A stretch of DNA of 27,658 bases from CAYUYV01 sp050331455 (GCA_050331455.1 JBHJGV010000091.1:1-27658); one strand, 5' to 3'; positions 1 through 8,945 are shown, numbered from the stretch's first letter. The notes: generated from the letters alone by a model not told the origin. A program made the numbers and translations.

Positions 1-160
1 AGAACGACGAGTGGGCCGTAACCCGGCGCTACATGTCCCTGGAAAGCCTCGCCAAAATCGGCGATGCTCAAACCCTCAGCCTTCCAAAAGCGGATCGCTG
101 AACAAAAACGCCGCAGCCTCAAAGGCGAACGCGTCCTACACCACGTCCGGGGGCACTACC
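1..160 (+). mobile_element. 3' end of an IS256-family insertion sequence (partial)
   Basis: The window opens inside a transposase reading frame whose last residues match the C-terminus of IS256 (mutator-type) transposases. About 60 bp of non-coding sequence follows the stop, ending in a GC-rich stretch whose last bases are GGGGGCACTACC (149-160). This resembles the terminal inverted repeat of many IS256 members, so I place the right end near 160. The left end lies outside the window, so neither the inverted repeat match nor a target-site duplication can be checked here. Confidence 0.6.
3..101 (+). CDS. IS256-family transposase, C-terminal fragment
   Basis: Frame 3 is open from the window edge to a TGA at 99-101 and gives 32 residues beginning NDEWAVTRRYMSLESLA. 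The block 'NDEWAV.RRYMSLESLA' close to a hydrophobic C-terminus is typical of IS256/MULE-type transposases, enzymes that cut and insert the element through a DDE catalytic core. The catalytic residues lie upstream, outside the window. The length seen is far below the roughly 400 residues of a full enzyme, but that is due to the window boundary. Whether the gene is intact cannot be judged. The match rests on one short motif, so the family call is good but not certain. Confidence 0.7.
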   Translation, partial: NDEWAVTRRYMSLESLAKIGDAQTLSLPKADR

Positions 161-282
161 AGTGGTTTTCGACCAAGAAAATCATTCAGCATCAAATCGC
201 TACAGTCTTGGGTTGGCCGTATTGTGATCCTTTATGGAGCCCCGTGAGGCTTTGTACACGGGCGCCGGCCCGGTGTGGTTTC

Positions 283-900
283 CTATCGGCATGCGGTTAC
301 GTCGACGAAGACAATCTGCTCCGGCGAATGCGCCGCGCGATCCAGGGGCAGGCTGCGCACGGATTGGTTGACATCCTGCGTCGCCGTCACGATCCGGAAA
401 CCGTTTTCGAAAATGACATTGAACTTGATGCTCCGGGTGGTGATCGTTTGAGAGGGTGTCAGCGGGTCGAAATTCGCGCGGATCTGGGTCAGCGGGCTGC
501 CGGGCGGAGAGCTTGGCAGAACAGTCCCCGGCGCGAGACCCGAAACCTGCACATTTGAGACGACCGGGGCGGAGGGGGTCTCCAGGGCGGTGACAATGAC
601 CAGAATCTCTTCAATGCCGTCCGGGTCGGACGCACTGACTTCGATCTGAACGCCATTGGGCACAAGATTCGTCGTCTCATCGCCGGAATAGCGCGTTCCC
701 GGCGGGCAGCCGATAGGGGCGAGCGACGGATCGGCACGGGTGGACGCGACGGCGACGCTGGAGAGGCCTGCGCCGATTGACTGGGACACGCTGACGGTCG
801 TTTCCGGGCCGATCCCGTTGTCGGTTGGGGCCTGTACCGTGTCCGCGGTACATCCCGCGAGGACCATGGCTGCTCCTACCACGCTCAGACTGTTTCTCAT
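283..900 (-). CDS. Putative lipoprotein of unknown function
   Basis: This 205-residue protein begins MRNSLSVVGAAMVLAGC, a lipoprotein signal peptide with lipobox LAGC and the lipidated cysteine at residue 17. The start at 900 was chosen over an upstream in-frame codon (948) because it begins the signal peptide and has AGGGAA about 10 nt before it. The mature part is rich in Ser, Thr, Val and Pro, with alternating hydrophobic residues suggesting beta structure, and contains a segment DPDGIEEILVIVTALE that may be an Ig-like strand pair. I do not recognise a family. It is expected in the inner leaflet of the outer membrane or on the inner membrane. It faces away from the YihY gene across a 276-bp gap. 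A GC-rich hairpin (256-276) follows the stop but lacks a T run. Confidence 0.7.
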   Translation of the reverse strand: MRNSLSVVGAAMVLAGCTADTVQAPTDNGIGPETTVSVSQSIGAGLSSVAVASTRADPSLAPIGCPPGTRYSGDETTNLVPNGVQIEVSASDPDGIEEILVIVTALETPSAPVVSNVQVSGLAPGTVLPSSPPGSPLTQIRANFDPLTPSQTITTRSIKFNVIFENGFRIVTATQDVNQSVRSLPLDRAAHSPEQIVFVDVTACR

Positions 901-1176
901 GCCGCTTGTTCCCTGAATGCAGCCTAAACACGCACTTCCCTGTACCAAACAACCGGGAGGAGCCGGTCGAGGGGTTTCGTCTTGATCGGTCGTCCTCCAT
1001 TATGGCGCACATGCCAGGACCGGCGAATGCTCTGTGGCGCGTCCGGGCCGGCCGCATCATCACGATAGCCCCGCGCGTGTGAAGCGGGCCGGCATCGCAT
1101 CGGAGCCTGATCTTTAACGGCTGATACGGATTATTACAGATCGGCCGAAGGGCCCCGCACCTGTGAGAGGATACCC

Positions 1177-2073
1177 ATGCCATCGTGGATCGGCGCGGCG
1201 GTGGATGCCGTCTCTCAAGCAAACCGGAAACAGCTTTCCCTGGTCGCGGCCGGCGTTGCCTTCTACATGCTGCTTTCGATCTTCCCGGGCGCCGCGGTGT
1301 TCGTCGCCGTCTACGGCATCGTCGCCGACCCGGCCACGATCGGAACCCTGCTCGACGACCTTGCTCCTTTCGCGCCGCCTGAAGCCCTTGCACTGGTGCG
1401 CCAGGTCGTCGACCAGACCCTTCAGGACAATGCACAATTGCAGCTGACCGCCGTGGTCAGCTTCCTGATTGCCCTGTGGAGTGCCGGATCGGCCGTGCGG
1501 GCGCTGATGGCAGCGCTCCAGCTGGGCTTTCCGAATGCCCATGCCTACGGTTTCCTGGTTTTTCTTGTCTTGTCCCTGGTTTTTACCATTGTCGGCATCG
1601 TGCTCGTGGCACTGGTCATCAGTGTGCTGGTGCTGGTCCCGATTGTCTTCGAGGCCCTGAGGGCCATCGATACCGGCGACCATCTCCAATTCGGCTGGGA
1701 CCTGCTGCGGATGCTCGAGCCGTTGATCCTTGTGGGTCTCAGTCTTGCGATCCTGACGCCGGTCTATTGGATCGGCTCGGGCCGAAAATGCCCGGCCTTG
1801 CGCTGTGCCGCGCTTTCGGCCGTGGCAACGACCGCATTGTGGCTCGGCGCTTCGCGGGTTCTGTCGATCTATGTGGCGCGCTTTGCCAATTTCGAGGCCG
1901 TGTATGGCCCGCTGGGCGCCGTCGCCGGCCTGATGCTCTGGTTCTGGATCAGCGCGTTCCTGCTGCTCCTGGGCTTTGAATTCACGGCCGCCCTGGCACG
2001 CCGACGCGCCGCGCCCGGGGAGACGTCACGAGCGGCCGCGCCCGCCTTCAGAACTGGTGCAGAAGACGGTTGA
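1177..2073 (+). CDS. YihY/BrkB-family inner membrane protein
   Basis: This 298-residue protein has about six hydrophobic segments and the layout of the YihY/virulence factor BrkB family. It opens with an amphipathic segment, then a first membrane helix carrying the family-like AFYMLLSIFP. Further helices lie near residues 90-115, 125-160, 180-200, 210-235 and 240-275, the last ending in a GFEF..ALARRR segment. A basic, alanine-rich cytoplasmic tail follows. The family was once annotated as ribonuclease BN in error, and its biochemical function remains unclear. The ATG at 1177 is preceded by GAGAGGA at good spacing. The 3' end overlaps the convergent DUF4175 gene by 26 bp, leaving no room for an intergenic terminator. 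Confidence 0.88.
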   Translation: MPSWIGAAVDAVSQANRKQLSLVAAGVAFYMLLSIFPGAAVFVAVYGIVADPATIGTLLDDLAPFAPPEALALVRQVVDQTLQDNAQLQLTAVVSFLIALWSAGSAVRALMAALQLGFPNAHAYGFLVFLVLSLVFTIVGIVLVALVISVLVLVPIVFEALRAIDTGDHLQFGWDLLRMLEPLILVGLSLAILTPVYWIGSGRKCPALRCAALSAVATTALWLGASRVLSIYVARFANFEAVYGPLGAVAGLMLWFWISAFLLLLGFEFTAALARRRAAPGETSRAAAPAFRTGAEDG

Positions 2074-4759
2074 AATAGTCGAGTTCCTGTTGGGGGCGGC
2101 CGCGTTCGCCGGCGCGGCGGCGCAGTTCTTCCAGGATCTCCCGGGCGCGCTGCAGGTCGCTCTTCGTCGGCAGATCGACGGCGCCATTGCTCAGGCCGTT
2201 GCGCCCGGACCGGCCCAGGGGATCGCGCCGGGCCACACTGCCTTTGCCTTCCCGGCGCAGAACGTCCTTGGCCAGATCTTCGGCCGCCGATCGAAGGGCG
2301 TCGAGGGCGGCGCGCTGGTTCCGGAAAGCATTGTGGAATTGATCCCCTTCGAGGGCCGAGCGTGCGGCCTCCATATCCACCACCGCTTCTCCGAGACTGT
2401 CCGGTTGCGGCAGACCGTTACCGTCAAGGCCGCGCAAGACTTCGCTCAGCGCGTCGCGCAAGCCGGCCTGCTCGCCGGCGAGGCCTTGGGTCTCACCATC
2501 CGTTCCCGGACTGTTGATGATACCCTGGCGGGACAGTTTCCCGGCCATGCCGTCCCGTTCCAGGCCGGTTCGGCCGCCCGCGGTCCCGCCGGCCGCGGTG
2601 CCGTCCGCTCCGGGTTGGGCATTGCCGGGCACGCCGTTGACCGGGCCACGGGGCCGGGTCTTGCGGGGCAGGGATCCCGTCGGGCCGCCGGGCAGGTCGT
2701 CGCCGGGTCCGCCCCGGGAAAGGGAGTTGCGGTAGGTTTCGTCAAGCAGGCTGCGTTGGCGCCCGATGATGTCCGACAGGGACCCGAGCGCCTCCTGCAG
2801 GGCCTGGTCCTGGGGCGAGGGCGGCCCGTTTGCGCCGGCCTGGCCCTGGCCGCCGCCGGGTTTCAGGCCTTCAAGGATGTTCTGGAGTTCCGACAGGAGC
2901 TGGCGGGCCCGCCCGGTCTCGCCCATCTGCCCTAACTGTTCGATCGCCTGCAGAAGATCGTCGAGATCGTTGCTGCTCAAGGGCACGGCATCGGGATCGG
3001 CGGCCTGTTGGTCCGATTGCTGGGCCAATTCGGCGAGATAGCGGTCCATGGCCTCGCGAAGCTGGGCCATGAGCTGGCGAATTTCCCCCGGCGGCGCATT
3101 GCGCTGCAGGGCATCGGCGAGCGCCTGCTGGAGTTGACGCAGGGTGCGCAGGGTGTCCGACAGATCGCCGTCTTCGACGCGCAGGGCCAGGTCCCAAAGC
3201 AGATCGTAGATTTCCCGCGTCTGTCGGGGCCGGGGATTGTGCGTCAACCGCCAATAGGCGGTACGCAGACCGAAATAAATGATCGGGTCTTCAAAAAAGC
3301 GCTCGCCCTCGGCCGTCATGGCATCGATGGCGGCCGCCACTCGAACCGGTCCGTCCGCCGATGTCCGGGCCAGGATGTCCCGCAATTCGACAAAGGACCG
3401 GGCCAGGGGGTCCAGGAAAACGCGCCGGGGCAGGGTGATGCGCGCGGCATCGCTGTAGGCGTGTTGGCCGGCCCCGTCCTCGGCACGGATCTGAACCATC
3501 ACCTCCCGGCCCGCCCAGGGATGGGCCGCCAGATTCTCGATGGCCGTCTCGTCCCGGATGGTGGCGCCGCCGACGCTGGAGACGGGCAGGGACAGGACCA
3601 CGGGCTGGTCCGGCCGGGGCCAGGACGGCGCCCCGGCGGACGGGGCGGCCTCGGCGGGCTGCGCCAGCGCGAGGGCCTCCTCAGGGCTTTCGGGCACGAG
3701 GCGCAATTGGGCTTCCGCCGCCGTGACTCCGTAATCGTCCACAAAGCGGTAAAAGAACCGCAGGGAGGCACTAGCGGTCCCCTGGGGCGCTTCCGGCATG
3801 CTGACAGCCGGTGGCAGGTCACCCCGCACGCTGAACTGCCAGGTGCCCAGATTCCGTCGCAGCACGGAAAGACCGGCATCGAGATCGACGGAGATCGGCG
3901 CCCGGCTCTGTGCCACGCCATCCTCGAAGGATATGGTGGGTTGCGGCCGGTCCGCGGCGCGCAGGGCCTCCACCGGGTCGAGGGACAGGATGGGTCGGCC
4001 GCCGAAGCCGGTCAGGCGGACGATGAGCGTTGAGCCCTCGGGCACGTCGATCGCTCCCCGATCCGGCCACGCCTCCCCCTGGCCCGGCTGGTAGCCGCGC
4101 AGGAGCGGCAGGCCGGGCAGTCCCGTGTAAGCCGGCGGTTCCACCCAGGCATCGATTTCGAGATCCGCCGGCAGGCCCGGTCCGAGCAGCGGAGAGATGG
4201 AGGCCCGCAGCCGCGTACCGGAGTCCGTGCCGGCCACCATAATCGACACGCCCAGCAGCAGAACGATCAGCAAGCGCAGGGCGTAAGGGTCGTGGTCGGG
4301 CGCGTTTGTCCGTGGCAGGACAATTCCTGTTTTGGCGATATCCTCGCCCATGCGTTCCCGGTGAAGCTGCCAAAGGTGGCGCGTGCGCGGATCGTCCAGA
4401 CCTCCGGCGGGCCGGTCCGCATAGGTGCTCAAGGGGCGGTGCTTGAGGCCGCTGTCGGTCTCGAGCCGGCGCAGGCCCTCCAGCCGGGCGGGCAGGCGGG
4501 TGCGGCTCAGGTGACGCCACAGGGCAGTGCCCGATCCGAGGATCATCGCGAAAACGGCCAGGGCCTGGAGGGCTTCGGGCACCTGGTCCCACAGACCCAT
4601 CAGACTGAGGCTGGCGAACACGGCGAGTATGGCGAGCGCCGGCCACAGGGCCGGCCAGACCCGCTCCCAGGCCATGGCGACGCGGGCCAGCGCCAGGCGC
4701 CAGGCAACGGCGGCCGGAAGGTCCGGGCGGGGCGGGAGATGGGAACGGTCACGGGTCAC
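2048..4759 (-). CDS. TIGR02302/DUF4175 family membrane protein
   Basis: This 903-residue protein matches the alphaproteobacterial TIGR02302 (DUF4175) family in length, position after lysA and N-terminal pattern (repeated WE..WPALWPAL). Three membrane helices lie near residues 35-57, 62-82 and 160-177. A proline-rich, beta-type periplasmic region follows. Then comes a long Q/L/R-rich helical stretch (about 520-640) likely to form coiled coil, then a Gly/Pro-rich segment and a last helical part. The function is not established; a role at the cell envelope is an inference from topology. The start is GTG at 4759, with AGGTG five bases upstream and 53 bp after the lysA stop, so the two form an operon. 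No frameshift is seen. Confidence 0.88.
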   Translation of the reverse strand: MTRDRSHLPPRPDLPAAVAWRLALARVAMAWERVWPALWPALAILAVFASLSLMGLWDQVPEALQALAVFAMILGSGTALWRHLSRTRLPARLEGLRRLETDSGLKHRPLSTYADRPAGGLDDPRTRHLWQLHRERMGEDIAKTGIVLPRTNAPDHDPYALRLLIVLLLGVSIMVAGTDSGTRLRASISPLLGPGLPADLEIDAWVEPPAYTGLPGLPLLRGYQPGQGEAWPDRGAIDVPEGSTLIVRLTGFGGRPILSLDPVEALRAADRPQPTISFEDGVAQSRAPISVDLDAGLSVLRRNLGTWQFSVRGDLPPAVSMPEAPQGTASASLRFFYRFVDDYGVTAAEAQLRLVPESPEEALALAQPAEAAPSAGAPSWPRPDQPVVLSLPVSSVGGATIRDETAIENLAAHPWAGREVMVQIRAEDGAGQHAYSDAARITLPRRVFLDPLARSFVELRDILARTSADGPVRVAAAIDAMTAEGERFFEDPIIYFGLRTAYWRLTHNPRPRQTREIYDLLWDLALRVEDGDLSDTLRTLRQLQQALADALQRNAPPGEIRQLMAQLREAMDRYLAELAQQSDQQAADPDAVPLSSNDLDDLLQAIEQLGQMGETGRARQLLSELQNILEGLKPGGGQGQAGANGPPSPQDQALQEALGSLSDIIGRQRSLLDETYRNSLSRGGPGDDLPGGPTGSLPRKTRPRGPVNGVPGNAQPGADGTAAGGTAGGRTGLERDGMAGKLSRQGIINSPGTDGETQGLAGEQAGLRDALSEVLRGLDGNGLPQPDSLGEAVVDMEAARSALEGDQFHNAFRNQRAALDALRSAAEDLAKDVLRREGKGSVARRDPLGRSGRNGLSNGAVDLPTKSDLQRAREILEELRRRAGERGRPQQELDYFNRLLHQF

Positions 4760-4812
4760 GGAACACCTGATCTACGCGTCTGAACCAGAGAAATCGGCGG
4801 CGGCCCCCGCCA

Positions 4813-6105
4813 TTACAACACGCGATCCTTTGGGGCGGTTTTAAGCCAGGGCGGCATCCGGTCCTGGTCGAGCAGCGCGCTCAGGGGCGGGCGGGGCCGG
4901 ATGACGGCCATCTGCGCGCCCATCACCATCACCTCCGGCACCAGGGGGCGGGTGTTGTAGGTCGAGGCCTGGACCGCGCCATAGGCACCTGCGGACATGA
5001 AGGCCACCAGATCGCCGGCCTTCAGTGGCGGCAGGGCGCGGGCCTTGGCGAAGGTATCGCCGGTCTCGCAGACCGGGCCGACCACATCCGCCGGCTCCTG
5101 CGTTGCCGTGGCGGCGGGTGCCTCGACGGGCAGAATGGTGTGCCAGGCATCATAAAGCGAGGGGCGGATCAGGTCGTTCATGGCCGCATCCACCACCACG
5201 AAACGCCGGTCCCGGCCTTCCTTGATGTAGAGGACCCGGGAGAGTAGCACGCCCGCATTGCCCACAATCATCCGGCCCGGCTCGAAAATCAGGCGGCAGC
5301 CGAGATCGCCCATGATCGGCTTCACCATCGCGGCATAATCCGCCGGCAGGGGCGGTGCGGCCTTGTCGCTTTCATAGGGAATGCCGAGACCGCCCCCGAG
5401 ATCCACCCGCTCGATCCGGTGCCCCTCGGCCCGAAGCGCTTCCACCACGCTCCGCATGCCGCGAAAGGCATCGGCCATTGGCTCCAGCGCGGTGATTTGG
5501 GAGCCGATATGCATGGCAAGGCCCAGGGGATTTAGTCCCGAAAGGGCCTGCGCCTGGGCGAACACCCGGGCGGCATCCCGAGAGTCGATCCCAAACTTGT
5601 TTTCCGCCTTGCCGGTTGAGATCTTGGCGTGGGTGCCCGCATCCACATTGGGATTGATGCGCAGCGCGATGGTCGCGCGGGCGCCTTTGTCGCGGGCGAT
5701 CCGGTCCAGCAGCACGAGTTCGGGCTCGGATTCCACATTGAACTGAAAGATGCCGGCTTCGAGCGCCGCCGCCATCTCGCCCGCGCTTTTGCCCACGCCC
5801 GAAAAGACGATCCGGGAGGCCGGAATGCCGGCCTTGAGGGCACGCAGCAGTTCCCCTTCAGAGACCACATCGGCGCCGGCCCCGAGATCGCCCAGGGTCT
5901 GCAACACGGCCAGGTTGGAGTTGGCCTTGACCGCATAGCATATAAGGGCATCAAGGCCGGAGACAGCCTCCGCGAAGACATGGTAATGGCGCCGCAGGGT
6001 GGCGTCGGCATAGCAGTAGAGCGGCGTGCCAACGGCCTCGGCGATGCGGGGCAGGGGCACGTCTTCGGCATGCAGGACGCCGTTCTGGTACGTAAAGTGA
6101 TGCAT
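4813..6105 (-). CDS. lysA: Diaminopimelate decarboxylase
   Basis: LysA removes CO2 from meso-diaminopimelate to give L-lysine, the last step of lysine synthesis, using pyridoxal phosphate in the cytoplasm. The 430 residues are the usual length. The PLP lysine is K60 in ICYAVKANSN. Other fold-type III landmarks are LAMHIGSQI, the phosphate-binding glycine-rich LGGGLGIPY, FEPGR, and the C-terminal CETGDTFAK and SAGAYGAVQASTYNTRP, where cysteine and tyrosine complete the active site across the dimer. The ATG at 6105 has GAAGAG upstream. The gene is first in an operon with the DUF4175 protein and faces away from mutT with only 37 bp between start codons, so the two promoters must overlap. Confidence 0.97.
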   Translation of the reverse strand: MHHFTYQNGVLHAEDVPLPRIAEAVGTPLYCYADATLRRHYHVFAEAVSGLDALICYAVKANSNLAVLQTLGDLGAGADVVSEGELLRALKAGIPASRIVFSGVGKSAGEMAAALEAGIFQFNVESEPELVLLDRIARDKGARATIALRINPNVDAGTHAKISTGKAENKFGIDSRDAARVFAQAQALSGLNPLGLAMHIGSQITALEPMADAFRGMRSVVEALRAEGHRIERVDLGGGLGIPYESDKAAPPLPADYAAMVKPIMGDLGCRLIFEPGRMIVGNAGVLLSRVLYIKEGRDRRFVVVDAAMNDLIRPSLYDAWHTILPVEAPAATATQEPADVVGPVCETGDTFAKARALPPLKAGDLVAFMSAGAYGAVQASTYNTRPLVPEVMVMGAQMAVIRPRPPLSALLDQDRMPPWLKTAPKDRVL

Positions 6106-6142
6106 CGCTCTTCAGTCTATGTCGTCCGGTGAGGGGAAACCA

Positions 6143-6601
6143 ATGGAAAGCGATCCGTCTGCGCCCGGTGGGGCGTCATCGGCCGCCGGCGATGCGGCGG
6201 TTCCCATGGTGCTCGTCGTCGCCTGCGCGCTGGTGGATCCCGATGGCCGGGTCCTGATCGCTCGCCGGCGGGAAGACAAGGCCATGGGCGGTCTTTGGGA
6301 GTTCCCCGGCGGCAAGGTGGAACCCGGGGAGCGGCCGGAGGCTGCCCTGATCCGGGAGTTGAGGGAAGAGCTGGGAATCGATGTGACCGAGGCCTGCCTC
6401 GCGCCCTTCGTGTTCGCCTCCCACGGCTATGATGCATTCCATTTGCTCATGCCGCTTTATGTCTGCCGCCGCTGGGCCGGGACGCCCCAGCCCCTCGACC
6501 ACACGGCGCTTGAATGGGTGCGGCCCGCGCGCCTGAGGGATTATCCCATGCCCGAGGCGGACGCCCCGCTCATCCCCCATTTGCGCGATCTGCTCACGTG
6601 A
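6143..6601 (+). CDS. mutT: MutT-type Nudix hydrolase (8-oxo-dGTP diphosphatase family)
   Basis: This 152-residue cytosolic enzyme carries a perfect Nudix box at residues 57-79 (G-x5-E-x7-RELREELGI), the Mg-binding helix that hydrolyses nucleoside diphosphate linkages. The surrounding text VLIARRREDKAMGGLWEFPGGKVEPGE is split by the box and matches MutT, which cleans oxidised dGTP from the nucleotide pool. The start was set at 6143 because GAGGGGA lies seven bases before it; an in-frame ATG at 6119 lacks a ribosome site. The first 20 residues are Ala/Ser/Gly-rich and not part of the fold. It converges with the serine hydrolase gene, 10 bp apart. Substrate assignment among Nudix enzymes is inference. 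Confidence 0.88.
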   Translation: MESDPSAPGGASSAAGDAAVPMVLVVACALVDPDGRVLIARRREDKAMGGLWEFPGGKVEPGERPEAALIRELREELGIDVTEACLAPFVFASHGYDAFHLLMPLYVCRRWAGTPQPLDHTALEWVRPARLRDYPMPEADAPLIPHLRDLLT

Positions 6602-6611
6602 CAGGTTCGGA

Positions 6612-8537
6612 TCACAGGAACCACGCGCCCATCAGGTTCCAGTAGGTCAGGGACAGGCCGACGGCCGTCAGGGTGAGGACGACCACCGTGTGGCGCAATC
6701 GTCCAAAAAAGGACCAGAACCCTCCGAACCAGACGGGGATGAGCAACAGCACGGCAAGGCCCGTGAGGCCGGCGGCACCGACGGGCAGATTCATCACCGG
6801 CACCAGATCCTCAGGAACGTCCCGCAGCAGTAGCGACCCGGACTGGATCAGGATGATCAGTCCACCGATCAGGAACGCCCCGTAAAGGGCGCAGGCTCCG
6901 AACACGGCCAGCCTGGAGAGCTTCTCGCCGATCCCCATCGCAAACCATTTCGGCAGCCCCCAGATCGATCCGATCAGGGTGCCGAAAATGATCAGATAGC
7001 CGAAGCCGAGCACGATCTGATGCACCACGCCCGTTTCCCACCAGGGCAGCTTGTCGAAGGCGACCAGTGGCGCGTTGCCGATGAACAATCGGTCGATCCG
7101 GCCCGCCGTATTGCGCCCGAAGGCGATCTGTTCCTCGCCGTCCACTTGGCGGAAGAGATCGGGCTCGACCTCCACGAATTGGCGCGCCCGGGTGCCGGCG
7201 CCAAGGGCGGTCAGCAGCAGCCGGCCATCCGTGAAAGGAACGATCATCACGTCGCCGAACAGGGAAAGCGCCTTGTCCGCCCGGGTATAAGGGCGCCGGT
7301 TGACCCGGTAGGCCCCCGCATAGTCCACGGCCCGGGTCGAAAAGTCTGCCGGCGGCTCGACGGGCTCCAGCGGAGGCGCCGGAAAATAGTGATCCATGAA
7401 CGCGTCGATCAGATGGTCCCGCGCCAGGGCCCCCAGCGGGGCGTTGAAGGCCACGAACAGACCCACATCCTGCTCCGGCAGAAGGATCACCGCGGAGTGG
7501 AACTGCAGGGTATCGCCCCCATGAACGATCAGCCGGCGATTGTTGATCCGCTGTTCGTAAAAGCCATGGGCCATGCCGGGCAGGCGCGGGTCGTGGAAGA
7601 ACAACTGGCTATGCATGCGCCGGACCGTCTCCGGACGGAGGATCCGGCGGTCCCGGAACGCACCGCCATTGAGATGGGCGATCATGAAATGGGACATGTC
7701 CGCCGCCGTGGTGGACAGGGAGCCCGCCGGCGCCAAATTGCCGAGGAATTCGAAGTCCCGGGCCACCAGAAGCCCGGCCTCGCGGCTCAAGCCCTCCGAC
7801 AGATAGAGAGACAGCCGCTTGGGCAGCGGCTCGCGGAAGGTGCTTTGCACCATGCCCAGGGGATCGAACAAGCGCTGCTCGATCGTGTCGTTGAAGTCAC
7901 CGCCGGTGACATTGGCAATGATCAGGCCGGCGAGTGCCGCCCCCCAGTTGGAATAGGCTGCCACCTGGCCCGGAGGGCGGATCCGGGCCGGCATCTGATC
8001 CTCCAGGAACAGATCGAGCGGCTGGAGATCCGTGGCCTGGGTCGCCTTGAACAGACCCAGCACCCGGTCCTCGAAACCGCCCGTATGGGTCAGCAGATTG
8101 CTGACCGTGACCGGTGCGCCGAAGGCATCGGGAACGCGAAACTGTTTGAGGTAAGCGTTCACGTCGGCGTCGAGATCCACCTGTCCGTTTTCGACGAGCT
8201 GCATCAGCGCCGTCCAGGTGAACAGTTTCGACACCGATGCCGCGCGGAACAGCGTCCGCTGCGCGTCCACGCGGGTGGTGCGCCGGGCGTCGGCCCAGCC
8301 ATAGCCTTTCTGAAGCACCGCTTCGTTGCCGCTGACCACGGCGAGGGTCGCACCCGGCACGTCGTGGGCGATCAGCAGGGCCTCCATGGCGCCGTCGAAA
8401 AAGGCTTCAAGATCGCGCTGGCTGCCGAGGGCACCGGCCCGATCCTGGGCGAGCGCCGTGTGGGGCGCGCCCACGGACAGGGCCAACACCATAAAGACGC
8501 AGACGAGAAAAGCGGGCCACGGCCGCGGATCGATCAT
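6612..8537 (-). CDS. Serine beta-lactamase-like hydrolase with C-terminal membrane domain
   Basis: This 641-residue protein starts with a signal peptide (about 1-30, ending HTALA). The penicillin-binding/beta-lactamase class C fold follows (Pfam Beta-lactamase type). The catalytic SxxK is S101-V-S-K104, the YxN motif is Y195-S-N197, and HGG at 339-341 stands where class C enzymes have KTG. A beta-rich linker (about 380-500) leads to four hydrophobic helices (about 505-530, 545-570, 590-610, 618-641), so the catalytic domain should be periplasmic and tethered to the inner membrane. Such proteins are usually esterases or peptidases acting on D-amino-acid peptides rather than drug-resistance enzymes. 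The substrate is unknown. The ATG at 8537 has GGGGA about 10 bases upstream. The gene is monocistronic. Confidence 0.88.
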   Translation of the reverse strand: MIDPRPWPAFLVCVFMVLALSVGAPHTALAQDRAGALGSQRDLEAFFDGAMEALLIAHDVPGATLAVVSGNEAVLQKGYGWADARRTTRVDAQRTLFRAASVSKLFTWTALMQLVENGQVDLDADVNAYLKQFRVPDAFGAPVTVSNLLTHTGGFEDRVLGLFKATQATDLQPLDLFLEDQMPARIRPPGQVAAYSNWGAALAGLIIANVTGGDFNDTIEQRLFDPLGMVQSTFREPLPKRLSLYLSEGLSREAGLLVARDFEFLGNLAPAGSLSTTAADMSHFMIAHLNGGAFRDRRILRPETVRRMHSQLFFHDPRLPGMAHGFYEQRINNRRLIVHGGDTLQFHSAVILLPEQDVGLFVAFNAPLGALARDHLIDAFMDHYFPAPPLEPVEPPADFSTRAVDYAGAYRVNRRPYTRADKALSLFGDVMIVPFTDGRLLLTALGAGTRARQFVEVEPDLFRQVDGEEQIAFGRNTAGRIDRLFIGNAPLVAFDKLPWWETGVVHQIVLGFGYLIIFGTLIGSIWGLPKWFAMGIGEKLSRLAVFGACALYGAFLIGGLIILIQSGSLLLRDVPEDLVPVMNLPVGAAGLTGLAVLLLIPVWFGGFWSFFGRLRHTVVVLTLTAVGLSLTYWNLMGAWFL

Positions 8538-8945
8538 GAATTCAGTTCCCCAAACGCCGCGGCGGTCCCGGCAGCGGCCCCAAATCCGTTCGCACCGCGG
8601 CGCGTCTGTGAAATTGCCTTGAAATTAAGGGCTGTCGGTCGCCGCAGCATTTTGCGTCTCTCCGACACGCCTTGCGATCAAAACTTTTCATGAGGGGTGC
8701 GATCGTGGATCACACCCGCACCCTTTCGGCATTGAAACGCGAACCTGCGGAATTTTTCCACAAACCGGCCGGGCGGACTGTCATCAATTGTGAGTTTTTT
8801 CAGGAGCGGTGCCGGGGGGCAACGCTTTTTTCCCGGATCTTCCCCAAAAGATCAGGGTCGGACCACGAAAAGACGGCCTTGCGCGGGTGCGGGAGGCCGT
8901 CGGGACCACCGGTCGATCCGGCGGTTTAAAGACCCTTGTCGGATG
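8538..8945. other. Intergenic region, no gene
   Basis: These 408 bp separate the serine hydrolase start from the ompW stop, both on minus. The right side holds the ompW terminator (8868-8901). The rest should contain the hydrolase promoter, but I could not pick out convincing -35/-10 boxes. Short open frames here have no recognisable family and no good ribosome site. Confidence 0.6.
8868..8901 (-). terminator. Rho-independent terminator of the ompW-like gene
   Basis: On the minus strand an 8-bp perfect stem (GACGGCCT at 8901-8894 pairing with AGGCCGTC at 8879-8872) with a 14-nt loop is followed directly by TTTT. It lies 44 bp downstream of the OmpW-family stop codon, the expected place. Confidence 0.65.

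Noticed and set aside
256..276. Terminator for the lipoprotein gene at 283-900
   Set aside because: The hairpin (ACACGGGC against GCCC-G-GTGT) has a bulge and no T run on the minus strand, so it is at most a weak element.
64..558. Plus-strand frame of 164 codons across the IS end
   Set aside because: It starts inside the transposase in another frame and runs antisense over the lipoprotein gene, with no family likeness.
7020..8693. Long open frame (557 codons) on plus across the serine hydrolase gene
   Set aside because: It is antisense to a gene with intact catalytic motifs, and its translation is rich in Arg, Gly, Gln and His with no family likeness. GC-rich codon bias explains it.
8672..8929. 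Small plus-strand gene in the ompW-hydrolase gap
   Set aside because: It overlaps the ompW terminator, has no ribosome site and has no recognisable family.
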